NCBI GenBank assembly: GCA_963643225.1
Contig: CAVIIX010000015.1
Coordinates: 1 to 41,937, forward strand
Length of the DNA stretch: 41,937 nucleotides
From: UBA1258 sp963643225
Lineage (GTDB): Bacteria; Bacillota; Clostridia; Lachnospirales; Lachnospiraceae
Direction: 5' to 3'
The notes below the pieces were generated by a model. It did no database searches and had not been told where the DNA came from. It worked only from the letters and a program-made list of their open reading frames with translations. Below, piece by piece: positions 7,265-15,257 of this stretch. Positions within the stretch are counted from its first letter, which is position 1. Every line of letters begins with the position of its first letter. The translations under genes were made by a program, and so were the position numbers.

Positions 7265-7292
7265 AGAAAAAACCCCGACCAACAGCCGGGGT
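7265..7292 (-). terminator. Terminator after the small P-loop gene
   Basis: On the minus strand ACCCCGGC pairs with GTCGGGGT (one G-U wobble) around TGTTG, followed by TTTTTTC. It lies between the P-loop gene (stop at 7307) and the HlyD-like gene (ATG at 7250). Confidence 0.85.
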
Positions 7293-7306
7293 CCATATTT
7301 TAAATC

Positions 7307-7726
7307 TTATAAAGAAACAATAACCTTTGATTTTGCTTCAGCTGAAAGCTCTGCTTCAGGAATTGAAACAGATATAACAAAATCAACGCCGAACTTCTCG
7401 CTTACCTTATCAAGCTTGGCAATGCAGACATCGAAGTCTGTCTTGTCGCACTTTGAGATAGGAAGAAAGGAGTCAAAATACATCTGTTCAAGATCGTGAT
7501 CCTGAGAAATGATACCACATACAAATCCAATAAATTCACTAAAATTATCAATAAAATAATCGGATACATCAATTAATCTAACCTTGTTGTTGAGCTCATA
7601 CATATGCTTTGTGCTCTTATCCAAATAAACGATGTTACCCGATACTGTCTTTATTTCGGTATTTACTTTGTCAAGAAGGTGTTTGGTCTTGCCCTTTCCC
7701 TTTTCGCCAACAATCAACTGTACCAT
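7307..7726 (-). CDS. Small P-loop protein, unknown function
   Basis: This 139-residue protein starts MVQLIVGEKGKGKTKHLLDK, a clear Walker A loop (G-x-x-G-x-G-K-T, about residues 7-14). I see no convincing Walker B or sensor motif; the hydrophobic strands GNIVYLDK and FVISVSIPEA could serve as core beta strands. Related short proteins in Clostridia are sometimes labelled twitching motility PilT, but the length and missing PilT motifs do not support that. It has its own promoter (7777-7805), an excellent ribosome site (GGAGGG, 7735-7740, 8 nt from the ATG) and its own terminator, so it forms a single-gene unit. Confidence 0.75.
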   Translation of the reverse strand: MVQLIVGEKGKGKTKHLLDKVNTEIKTVSGNIVYLDKSTKHMYELNNKVRLIDVSDYFIDNFSEFIGFVCGIISQDHDLEQMYFDSFLPISKCDKTDFDVCIAKLDKVSEKFGVDFVISVSIPEAELSAEAKSKVIVSL

Positions 7727-7776
7727 TGTGTAAACCCTCCATTGTGTTATTTGTACTAACCAAGTACGTTATAAAT

Positions 7777-7805
7777 ATTATAAATTATACCTTTTTAAAA
7801 TACAA
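7777..7805 (-). promoter_or_regulatory. Promoter of the small P-loop gene
   Basis: Minus strand: TTGTAT (7800-7805), a 17-nt spacer, and perfect TATAAT (7777-7782). It lies directly after the carboxypeptidase stop and 51 nt before the ATG at 7726. Confidence 0.75.
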
Positions 7806-7808
7806 CCA

Positions 7809-8789
7809 TTAATTAGTGATTTGAAGCAATAAATCCGTCATCTGATGATATAGATTTTCTCTTGAATTGGCGCCAAGAATAATTGCAATATAGGGATTTG
7901 AATAAATGTCCTTTGATAAAAGCATTAAACAATACCCTGCATCCTCTGTTGTGCCTGTTTTGCCCCCTACAATCGTTACAGAGTCGGGCATTTCATAGCG
8001 TCCTCTGAAATATTGATTGGTAGATGTGGCTATACCCTGAATTTCATTATCATTTTTATCATGATATACAGTTGAATATTCCTTGCACTGAATAATTTCG
8101 AGTAAGTCAGGATTTTTAATTGCTTCATTAAAAATCAAATATAAATCATAAACGGTTGTATAGTGATTTTGGCTGCCTAGACCTGATGCATCCGTAAAAT
8201 TAGAAGAAGTGGCGCCTAATTTATAAGCTTCTTCTGTCATTAATTTAGCAAATTCTTCTTCGGTACCTGCTACGTGACAGGCAATTGCTATGGCTACATC
8301 GTTATAGGAATTAATTAAGCATAAATGGAGCGCCTGGTCCATTGTTAGCTTATCTCCTGTTTTTAAGCCAAGCATAACCGCAGTAGGATCGGCTATTCCT
8401 TCAACCTCTTTGGTACAGACAATCATTTCATCCAAAGAACAATATTTCAAAGCAATATATGCTGTTAAAATCTTTGTGATGCTCGCAGGATACATCTGTT
8501 CAAAGGCATTTTGAGCAAATAAAACCTTTTGATTATTAATGTCAATTAAAACACCTGCACCTGCATTTTCAAGATTAAATTCATCCGTATAATCTTCTGT
8601 AAAGGTTGTTAAATCAAAAGCATAACCCATAGTTACTGCATCAGCTTTAGAAAAGGTTACTCCTGTATCCTCTGTTTCAAATTCATAATCAGAAAAAGGC
8701 ATCCTTGTTTCCGCCTCAGAACAGGCGGTAAGAAAAGATGCCGTTAATACTAAAATTAAACTGAGAAATAATTTATTTGTACATTTCAC
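7809..8789 (-). CDS. D-alanyl-D-alanine carboxypeptidase, predicted lipoprotein
   Basis: An S11-family penicillin-binding protein (DacA/DacF type) that trims the terminal D-Ala of peptidoglycan stem peptides. Counting from the GTG at 8789 (326 aa), the motifs are S103-I-T-K106, S161-Y-N163 and K277-T-G-T. The N-terminus is a lipoprotein signal, NKLFLSLILVLTASFLTAC, with the lipobox Cys at residue 23. The usual C-terminal extension with an amphipathic membrane helix is missing: the chain ends at QMTDLLLQITN soon after the catalytic fold. Anchoring therefore seems to have moved to an N-terminal lipid. The GTG is chosen because it begins the signal peptide; it overlaps mgsA by 17 nt, and the longer frame would put soluble residues before the signal. 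Confidence 0.9.
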   Translation of the reverse strand: MKCTNKLFLSLILVLTASFLTACSEAETRMPFSDYEFETEDTGVTFSKADAVTMGYAFDLTTFTEDYTDEFNLENAGAGVLIDINNQKVLFAQNAFEQMYPASITKILTAYIALKYCSLDEMIVCTKEVEGIADPTAVMLGLKTGDKLTMDQALHLCLINSYNDVAIAIACHVAGTEEEFAKLMTEEAYKLGATSSNFTDASGLGSQNHYTTVYDLYLIFNEAIKNPDLLEIIQCKEYSTVYHDKNDNEIQGIATSTNQYFRGRYEMPDSVTIVGGKTGTTEDAGYCLMLLSKDIYSNPYIAIILGANSRENLYHQMTDLLLQITN

Positions 8790-9168
8790 GCCACTCAAGA
8801 TCTCCACGGTCAAGTGATTTAATAAGTAACTCTGCGCTGGCAAGATTGGTAGCCAGAGGAATATTGTGCATATCGCAGAGTCTCATAACGTTATTGACAT
8901 CCGGCTCGTGAGTCTTCTTGGTAAGAGGGTCTCTTAAAAAGATAACAAGGTCAATCTGATTATGCTCAATCTGAGCGCCAATCTGCTGCTCCCCGCCCAA
9001 ATGTCCTGCAAGATATTTATGAACAGTTAAATTAGTAACTTCTTCTATCAGTCTCCCGGTAGTACCGGTAGCATATAATTCATTTTTTGAAAGTATACCT
9101 CTGTAAGCAACACAGAAGTTCTGCATAAGCTTCTTCTTTGCATCGTGTGCAATTAAAGCAATATTCAT
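8773..9168 (-). CDS. mgsA: Methylglyoxal synthase
   Basis: MgsA converts dihydroxyacetone phosphate to methylglyoxal and phosphate, a bypass of lower glycolysis. The 131-residue protein has IALIAHDAKK, YATGTTGRLIEE (phosphate loop), DLVIFLRDPL, HEPDVNNVMRLCD and IPLATNLASAELLI, so family membership is firm. In the catalytic loop it reads LAGHLGGEQQIG, where E. coli and B. subtilis have SGPxGGDQQ: the catalytic Asp71 equivalent is Glu60 (codon GAG, 8989-8991), and the phosphate-loop Ser is Ala. The start overlaps the rodA stop by one base, with GGAGG inside rodA as ribosome site. Confidence 0.93.
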   Translation of the reverse strand: MNIALIAHDAKKKLMQNFCVAYRGILSKNELYATGTTGRLIEEVTNLTVHKYLAGHLGGEQQIGAQIEHNQIDLVIFLRDPLTKKTHEPDVNNVMRLCDMHNIPLATNLASAELLIKSLDRGDLEWREMYK

Positions 9169-10328
9169 TAGTAATCCTCCAGCTTTACATTACTATTCCC
9201 CGAAAAAAACAATTCCCTTCTTTCCCTTAGAGGCTTGCTTCGCAGTCTAACACTTAAGACAAATCCTATACCAATATACAAACTCACAAGTGAAGTCAGA
9301 CCATAACTTACAAAAGGTAAGGTAAGACCGGTATTTGGAAGCATATTAGTTGCTACACCAAGGTTAAAGAAAGACTGAATACCTATTAAGGAGCCAATTC
9401 CAACAGCAATACATCTCCCCGCTTTGTCATTTGCTTTTCTGCCCACCATAAAGCATTCAAAAACGATAGTAAACAACAAAAGTATTACTGCAAGAGAACC
9501 AACAAATCCTAATTCTTCACCGATAACAGCAAAAATAAAGTCTGTTTCCGGTTCAATAATGTAATTACCGTTTTTAAGTGAACCAACCACATTATTGTTA
9601 AGGCCCTTACCAAATAACTGACCAGAACCTATGGCAATCTCTGAATTTAAAGACTGATAAGCCGTATCAGAATACTGCTCTGGATAGAGGAAAGAAAGAA
9701 TACGTTTCCTTTGATAATCACTTATAAGTGTCTGATCTTCCTTTAATACCATACTGAAACCGATTAACGCTGTAGGCACAGCCAAAACTACAGCTCCAAG
9801 TATAATTTTCCAATCCAGACCTGCCACAAAAACAAGGGATAAAAGCACTACCACAACAACTACTGTAGTAGACAAATCAGGCTGTTTGAAAATAAGAAAT
9901 AACGGTATCCCACACAGTACCGCATAACTTACAAGAAACCTTAAAGTATTAATTCTGTCTCTATATTTCATAATAAACTGTGCGAAAAAAATAATCAACA
10001 TTATTTTGGCAGTTTCGGAGGGCTGAAAGCGAATTCCCGCAATCTCAAACCAACGTGTGGCACCGCCTGCTTTTGATCCGAAAAGAAAGACTCCGACCAA
10101 AAGTCCCAAATTAATAAAATACCAAAGCCAGTAAAATTTAAGGATAATCTTATAGTCAAATAAAGAAACCAAAACCATTAAGAAAAACCCAAGCACAGAA
10201 CCGAAAATCTGCTTTTGCTGGCTTCCTGGCGCAGCGCTTCCTACAGCCAGAATGCCCAGTATATTAATGCAGAGCACGAAAAATATTAACTTAAAATCAT
10301 AATCTTTTACAGATAAATTATTAAACAT
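9168..10328 (-). CDS. rodA: Rod-shape SEDS glycosyltransferase RodA
   Basis: RodA polymerises lipid II during cell elongation, partnered by the class B PBP encoded just upstream. The 386-residue protein is polytopic. It has GATRWFEIAGIRFQPSETAKI (W93 to about 109), KQPDLSTT, and IIEPETDFIFAVIGEELG with D263, the position of the catalytic Asp in the large extracellular loop. NTGLTLPFVSYG is the C-terminal SEDS signature. RodA rather than FtsW or SpoVE is chosen because it sits with mreBCD and PBP2. It begins 3 nt after minC, where minD and minE might have been expected. Confidence 0.95.
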   Translation of the reverse strand: MFNNLSVKDYDFKLIFFVLCINILGILAVGSAAPGSQQKQIFGSVLGFFLMVLVSLFDYKIILKFYWLWYFINLGLLVGVFLFGSKAGGATRWFEIAGIRFQPSETAKIMLIIFFAQFIMKYRDRINTLRFLVSYAVLCGIPLFLIFKQPDLSTTVVVVVVLLSLVFVAGLDWKIILGAVVLAVPTALIGFSMVLKEDQTLISDYQRKRILSFLYPEQYSDTAYQSLNSEIAIGSGQLFGKGLNNNVVGSLKNGNYIIEPETDFIFAVIGEELGFVGSLAVILLLFTIVFECFMVGRKANDKAGRCIAVGIGSLIGIQSFFNLGVATNMLPNTGLTLPFVSYGLTSLVSLYIGIGFVLSVRLRSKPLRERRELFFSGNSNVKLEDY

Positions 10329-10331
10329 GTT

Positions 10332-11021
10332 TTACTCTTGATTAATTAACATACATAATTTGTTTAATGCCGCTTTTGAAACCGTCTCAAGTGTAACCTG
10401 ATGATTGGATATAAAGGCTACCCTTGGAGAAAGCTTAGGCTTGACAACCCACTTTGGTTTATCCTTTGAAAAATATTTAAACCCGTTAATGGAAAGTCTT
10501 TCCGGACTACAGTCATTACAGGCTACAAAGTGTTTTAAGGAGTCTGTATCATCATTGATAATTACAGAACCATAAATACCTCCAAGCACCACTACGTTAC
10601 CCTTTGTTTCAAGAACTGCACCCGGCTCAATATCACCTAAAATAATAATTCCAGCTTCTGTTTTTATATGATCACCCTTTTTTAAATTACCTGCATAAAG
10701 CTTTCCGGAGCCTGAACCCGTTAAACCCTTTATTGGTCGTTCAAGGGCTTCTGAAAATTTGGCTTCATCATCATCTTTTCCAATTACATATAAAATGGTC
10801 ATATCACACACTTCTTCAATTAAAGAAGTAATTGTTTTTTCTTCCTCCTTAGAAAGCCTTCTCCCTTCATAGGAAATACAGACCTTACCGCCTTTAAAGA
10901 AATTTTTAGCATCAGAAAATTTATTTCTTATTTCATAAGATAATTCTTCAAAAGAACATTCCTCGTCTAAATAAACCCTTAATCCGTTAGTAAAGCTTTT
11001 AATATAAACCTTAGAGTTCAT
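10332..11021 (-). CDS. minC: MinC-like septum-site protein, MinD-binding motif not conserved
   Basis: The 229-residue protein has the two MinC parts: an N-terminal domain (about 1-80) and a right-handed beta-helix C-domain (about 105-175) with GNLKKGDHI, IIILGDIEPGAVLETKGNVVVLGGIYG. In well-studied MinC the first turn reads GNLRSGQ and the last xLRG, and these residues bind MinD. Here they are KKGD (114-117) and IYG (149-151). No minD or minE follows; rodA begins 4 nt later. A 50-residue tail (FKYFSKDKPKWVVKPKLSPR onward) extends beyond the helix. It may be a MinC that has changed partner. GAGGAG at the end of the PBP gene is the ribosome site. Confidence 0.85.
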   Translation of the reverse strand: MNSKVYIKSFTNGLRVYLDEECSFEELSYEIRNKFSDAKNFFKGGKVCISYEGRRLSKEEEKTITSLIEEVCDMTILYVIGKDDDEAKFSEALERPIKGLTGSGSGKLYAGNLKKGDHIKTEAGIIILGDIEPGAVLETKGNVVVLGGIYGSVIINDDTDSLKHFVACNDCSPERLSINGFKYFSKDKPKWVVKPKLSPRVAFISNHQVTLETVSKAALNKLCMLINQE

Positions 11022-11025
11022 ATAA

Positions 11026-13854
11026 TCAATCTCCTCTTGCGGTAGTAATGTTAAGTGCTGAAGCCGTACCGTTTACGATTTCATCACTATCTTCAACCTT
11101 GAAATAATATTTGTATACATCCTTTGTAACATTGGCTGCATAATCGGATGTGTATCCGTTTGCAATACGGGCAGCAACGGCAATCTTTGGATTATTAAAG
11201 GGTGCAAAGCTTACAAAAAGTCCATGGTCAGGATCTGCCTTAGACTGCTGGGCAGTACCTGTTTTGCCTGCCACATCAAAGGGTATTTCCCTAAAATATG
11301 CTTTGTCGGCCGTCACTCTTCTCATACCTTCGCAAATGGCATCCCAGTATTTATCATCCATTTCAATCCGGTTATAAATTTCAGCTTCACACTCTTTTAT
11401 GACACTACCGTCATTGTCACAAATCTTATCTAATAAAGTTAAATTATAAACCGTACCTCTGTTGGCTATTGCCGTTACATATCTTGCAAGACCGACTGTT
11501 GTAAATGAGTTAGTACCCTGTCCAATAGCTGAAGGTACAGAATAAGCATTAGTTAAAATAGGACTGTATTCTTCTATTTCAACTCCTGATTTTTCGGAAA
11601 GTCCGTACATTGAAGCATAATAATTTAATTTATCAACACCAAGCTTTGAATTATATTCGCCGTTTTCATCAAGACTTAATCTGTAGCCCACAGTGTAAAA
11701 GAAGCAGTTACAGGATTTATTTATAGCGCCAGTTACGTTCAAAGAGCCATGGGTACCTGGATAAATCCAGCATTTATGGGTATCTGTTGTAACCTCAAAA
11801 GAACCGGTACAGGTAATAAGAGAGTTTGTATTTATAACCCCTTCAAGTAATCCTGCAGTGGCAGTAACCATTTTATAGGTAGACCCGGGCGCCGTACGCT
11901 GCTGTGTGGCATAATTAAGCATGGGCATTGATAAATCATTTGTAATTTTCTTTAAATATTGAGCATCCGCACCGTTAGCAAGATAATTATTGTCATATCC
12001 TGGATATGATACTATCGCTAAGGTCTTGCCGGTATTAACATCCGTTACTACAACAGAGCCGGTACAGGGTTCAAGAGCAAGCTGAGCTGGTGTGATTTCA
12101 AGATTTGTAATACGATTAATCATAAAATCATAAGCCGATTCTTTTCCTGCATACCATAAAGAAAGTTCACTTTCAGATAAAGAAACAACCTCCTGATCTA
12201 ATAGACAGTTGCATAAGGTTCTTGGGCTTATGGCATCGGATTTAATTATGTATTTATATAAAATTTTTTCAAAAGCAGTGCTTTCGTCTAATTCATTAAA
12301 AATTATTTCAACAATCTTTAAATAAATTTCTTCCGATTCTGAATAAGAAGCATTTAAATCAAGGCAATCTATATCAATCCAGCTTTGAGAAATGCAATAG
12401 TTAATATATTCACTTAAGGATATGGTTTCATTTTTAGCCCATTTAATGTAGGTATCATCTGAATAATTTATTTTATCAGAAATTAAAATTCCCGTATCAA
12501 GCAATATATCTTCAATAAAATTTTCGTATACCTTATATTCAGTAGTGAGCTTATTATATACTGTCTTTTTTTCTGTAAGTTCAGACTTAAGGCGTTCAAA
12601 AACAGCCGCTTTTTTATTTAAATATGCTTCGTAAACAAGCCTTTCTGAATCCGATGCAGCATCATCGCTAAAATGATTAATATCTAAAATCGAATTATTT
12701 ATTAGCTGATAATAAACAGAATAAATGGGAATTGTAATATCCGAGGAAGAGGAAGTCTCCGTTGCAATATATTCCTTTGTATTTGTAATTTTCTTAAGTA
12801 AAACACCTGCAAGCTTCTGTTCAAGAATATGATATATATCTTCCTGAAGCTTAGAATCGATGGACAAATAAACATCACTGCCTGCAACCGATTCAACATA
12901 ATTTTCACTGGAGATTACTTTACCGGTTGTATTAACATAAATTGTTTCAGAGCCCTTGATACCTTTTAAAATGGCTTCCTGACTTTTTTCAATTCCTGCC
13001 TTACCTACAGAATCACTCTTTGAATAAGTAGAATCCGTCTGTGAATATTCTTCGTATTCTGCCAAAGAAATTTTACCTGTATATCCCACAACCATGGCAG
13101 TGTAAATACCGTTAGGATAAACCCGCTTCGTAGTTTCTTTAACGTTTACACCCTCTAAAATATCTGAGTTCTCATAAATAACAGCTATCGTTTTTTCACT
13201 TACATTAGTGGCAATGGTGGTGGCAATATATTTCTGGTAGGCATTTAAGCTCATTTCATATCTGATAATGGCTATTTTAAGAGCAAGGTCCTTATCCTTT
13301 GTTAATTCATAAACTTCAAATTTATCTTCCCCACACAAAAAATCAACAATATCCTTAGCTGTTGATGAAGACTGAGCATAGGTCATATCATTAATATAGG
13401 CACAGCCGTATATATCTGCCTTAAATCGATTCAGGGTAGTGCCCGACGCAGTAAATTCATAATTTCCGTAGTCGTCTAAGGAAACGTAGAAATCCAAATC
13501 AAGCTCGTCTCCGTTTTCTTCGATTATGTCTATAACACGCTTAATGGTCTTATTTAAATTATAATTTTTAGAGCTTCCAGATTCAAAAACGTCTTCAATG
13601 GTAATTGAATAGGCAAGTTCATTGTAGGCTAATAAAACACCATTGCAATCATAGATATTACCCCTGGTTGCATCGATGGTTCTTTCTTTTTTTATCTTTA
13701 ACTGGAAGTTATTAAGATAGTTCTCGCCATTAATAATCTGAAGATCGAAAATACGATAAATCAGAATGCCTGCAAGAATCGAAAAACCAATAATCAGATA
13801 AAGAATTCGAGATTTTATTAAGCTAACAAAAAAATTCTTTAAACTCTCAAACAA
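11026..13854 (-). CDS. mrdA: Class B penicillin-binding protein 2 (elongation transpeptidase) with large insertion
   Basis: This transpeptidase crosslinks peptidoglycan in the rod complex together with RodA. The 942-residue product has an N-terminal membrane helix (about 16-36), the pedestal motif RTIDATRGNIYDCNG (59-72), and a transpeptidase domain with S658-T-Y-K661, S714-C-N716 and K864-T-G-T. Typical PBP2 proteins are 600-720 residues. The excess is mostly an alpha-helical, acidic stretch at about 352-595, between SIDSKLQEDIYHILE and CTGSVVVTDVNTGKTLAIVSYPGYD. The start is TTG, overlapping the mreD stop by 8 nt, with only a weak ribosome site, so translation may depend on coupling to mreD. 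Confidence 0.93.
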   Translation of the reverse strand: MFESLKNFFVSLIKSRILYLIIGFSILAGILIYRIFDLQIINGENYLNNFQLKIKKERTIDATRGNIYDCNGVLLAYNELAYSITIEDVFESGSSKNYNLNKTIKRVIDIIEENGDELDLDFYVSLDDYGNYEFTASGTTLNRFKADIYGCAYINDMTYAQSSSTAKDIVDFLCGEDKFEVYELTKDKDLALKIAIIRYEMSLNAYQKYIATTIATNVSEKTIAVIYENSDILEGVNVKETTKRVYPNGIYTAMVVGYTGKISLAEYEEYSQTDSTYSKSDSVGKAGIEKSQEAILKGIKGSETIYVNTTGKVISSENYVESVAGSDVYLSIDSKLQEDIYHILEQKLAGVLLKKITNTKEYIATETSSSSDITIPIYSVYYQLINNSILDINHFSDDAASDSERLVYEAYLNKKAAVFERLKSELTEKKTVYNKLTTEYKVYENFIEDILLDTGILISDKINYSDDTYIKWAKNETISLSEYINYCISQSWIDIDCLDLNASYSESEEIYLKIVEIIFNELDESTAFEKILYKYIIKSDAISPRTLCNCLLDQEVVSLSESELSLWYAGKESAYDFMINRITNLEITPAQLALEPCTGSVVVTDVNTGKTLAIVSYPGYDNNYLANGADAQYLKKITNDLSMPMLNYATQQRTAPGSTYKMVTATAGLLEGVINTNSLITCTGSFEVTTDTHKCWIYPGTHGSLNVTGAINKSCNCFFYTVGYRLSLDENGEYNSKLGVDKLNYYASMYGLSEKSGVEIEEYSPILTNAYSVPSAIGQGTNSFTTVGLARYVTAIANRGTVYNLTLLDKICDNDGSVIKECEAEIYNRIEMDDKYWDAICEGMRRVTADKAYFREIPFDVAGKTGTAQQSKADPDHGLFVSFAPFNNPKIAVAARIANGYTSDYAANVTKDVYKYYFKVEDSDEIVNGTASALNITTARGD

Positions 13855-14358
13855 ATTTCTTAGCCTGCTTTCGTTCGCTCTTTAATAAAGCATTGTTAAT
13901 TGCCAAAAATAACGGATAAAAAATAATGGTAACAACCATTGTGTATACACATTCCGGAATACATATATGTACAAAATAATATGGTAAATCAAGCTTTCCA
14001 CGCATTAAGAACATAAATACGTAGCAAAAGAAGCCGTATAATAAATCGCTCAATGCTATAAGCCCTAAAGGCAGCTTAATGTCTTCAGGAAAGAAAATCT
14101 TATTAAAGGAGCCTGCCATGTACCCTAAATACATATATAAAAGGGCGTAAAATCCAAGATAATTAAGCAAAAAGATATCTGATAAAAGACCACAGAAGAA
14201 ACCGGATAAAAGCCCTGTTTTTTTGCCTCTCATAAGGCCTAAGGATACAACAAGAACAAGGCACAGATTCGGTGAAACGTTACCAAAATCAAATGCCTTA
14301 AAAAAAGTACCCTGAAGTACGAAGCATGTAATTAAAGAAATAAAAGTAATAATAAATC
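13847..14358 (-). CDS. mreD: Rod shape-determining protein MreD, start lost in assembly gap
   Basis: MreD is a small polytopic partner of MreC and PBP2. The first Met before the gap (14233) is not the start. The same frame stays open up to the N run and reads ITFISLITCFVLQG, then FGNVSPNLCLVLVVSLGLM before RGKKTG, which is the normal MreD first helix and the P-N-L motif. About 170 residues are visible, close to full family length, so only a few N-terminal residues should be hidden in the gap. The stop overlaps the PBP2 TTG. Confidence 0.88.
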
Positions 14359-14368
14359 NNNNNNNNNN
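14359..14368. other. Assembly gap (10 N)
   Basis: Ten N lie exactly at the mreC/mreD junction. Ten may be a placeholder rather than the true size. The flanking reading frames suggest that little sequence is missing, since mreD is nearly complete. Confidence 0.99.
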
Positions 14369-15257
14369 TAATTGCTTCCTCTTTTTCTTCTTTTGTAATA
14401 TTTTTCTTCTGATCCAAAATAATCAAAACATCTTCTATATGTTCAAAATCAACTGCAGGAATTAAATAACCAGACTTTGATAAATTATTTGAATCATCGT
14501 AAATTTCACTTACGTAGCCTATCAGGATACCAGGAAGATATTTATCGGAAATTGCACTTGTAACAATCTTATCTCCTGCGCTTACCCTGGATTCTTCATC
14601 CATAAGCTGTGAAAAGGAAATAACGCCATCGTTTAAAAGCTTTAAGGAACCGGAAACAATAAGATTATCGGAGGTAGCAAGAACAGTAGCGGATACATTT
14701 ATATCATCAGAAATAATACTTGTTACCTTGCTCCAGTCCGGACCCACCATTGAAATGTAGCCTACCAGTCCGTTACCGCACAAAACATTCATGTTAAGCT
14801 CTATACCGTCATTGTAGCCCTTATCAACAATGAAATTTGAAAACCAGTTGCTTGAATCATGATAAATAACCGTAGCGCCGGTCTTTGAATAAGCTTCATA
14901 ATAATTATCAAGCTCATACAGTTCACGCAAATTATTCAGTTCATACTTATCCTGCATAAGACGTGTATTTTCGTCTTCAAGCTCTGCAATCTTTTCCTTA
15001 AGGGAAGTATTTTCTTCCATCAGTTTTGCTATGCTTACAAGCTCCTCCTTACGGGAAGAAAGCTTTAAGCCAATGGCTGAAATACCCTTTTCATAGGGCA
15101 CAATAACATAATTAACCACGTAATTTAAGGGGCGGTTAAAAATGTCTGTTGCAAAGGTTGCAACTAACAGCATGCAGCATAGAATTGTTAAAATAAAAAG
15201 GAGATATTTACTTGGTAATGTAAATTTTTCTCCTTTTTTCTTGATAACAGGACTCAT
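14369..15257 (-). CDS. mreC: Rod shape-determining protein MreC, 3' end lost in assembly gap
   Basis: MreC is a bitopic scaffold that activates PBP2. About 296 residues are visible: a membrane helix (about 19-37, LLFILTILCCMLLVATFA), a coiled coil (about 75-118, EENTSLKEKIAELEDENTRL), and the beta-domain with GLVGYISMVGPDWSKVTSI, AGDKIVTSAISDKYLPGILIGYV and HIEDVLIILDQ. The stop codon is not seen. Any continuation past the N run is antisense to mreD and not real. The ATG overlaps the mreB TGA (ATGA). Confidence 0.92.

Noticed and set aside
14298..14368. Apparent C-terminal tail of MreC continuing past the N run
   Set aside because: The residues after the gap are an out-of-frame reading of the first mreD codons; no MreC similarity continues there.
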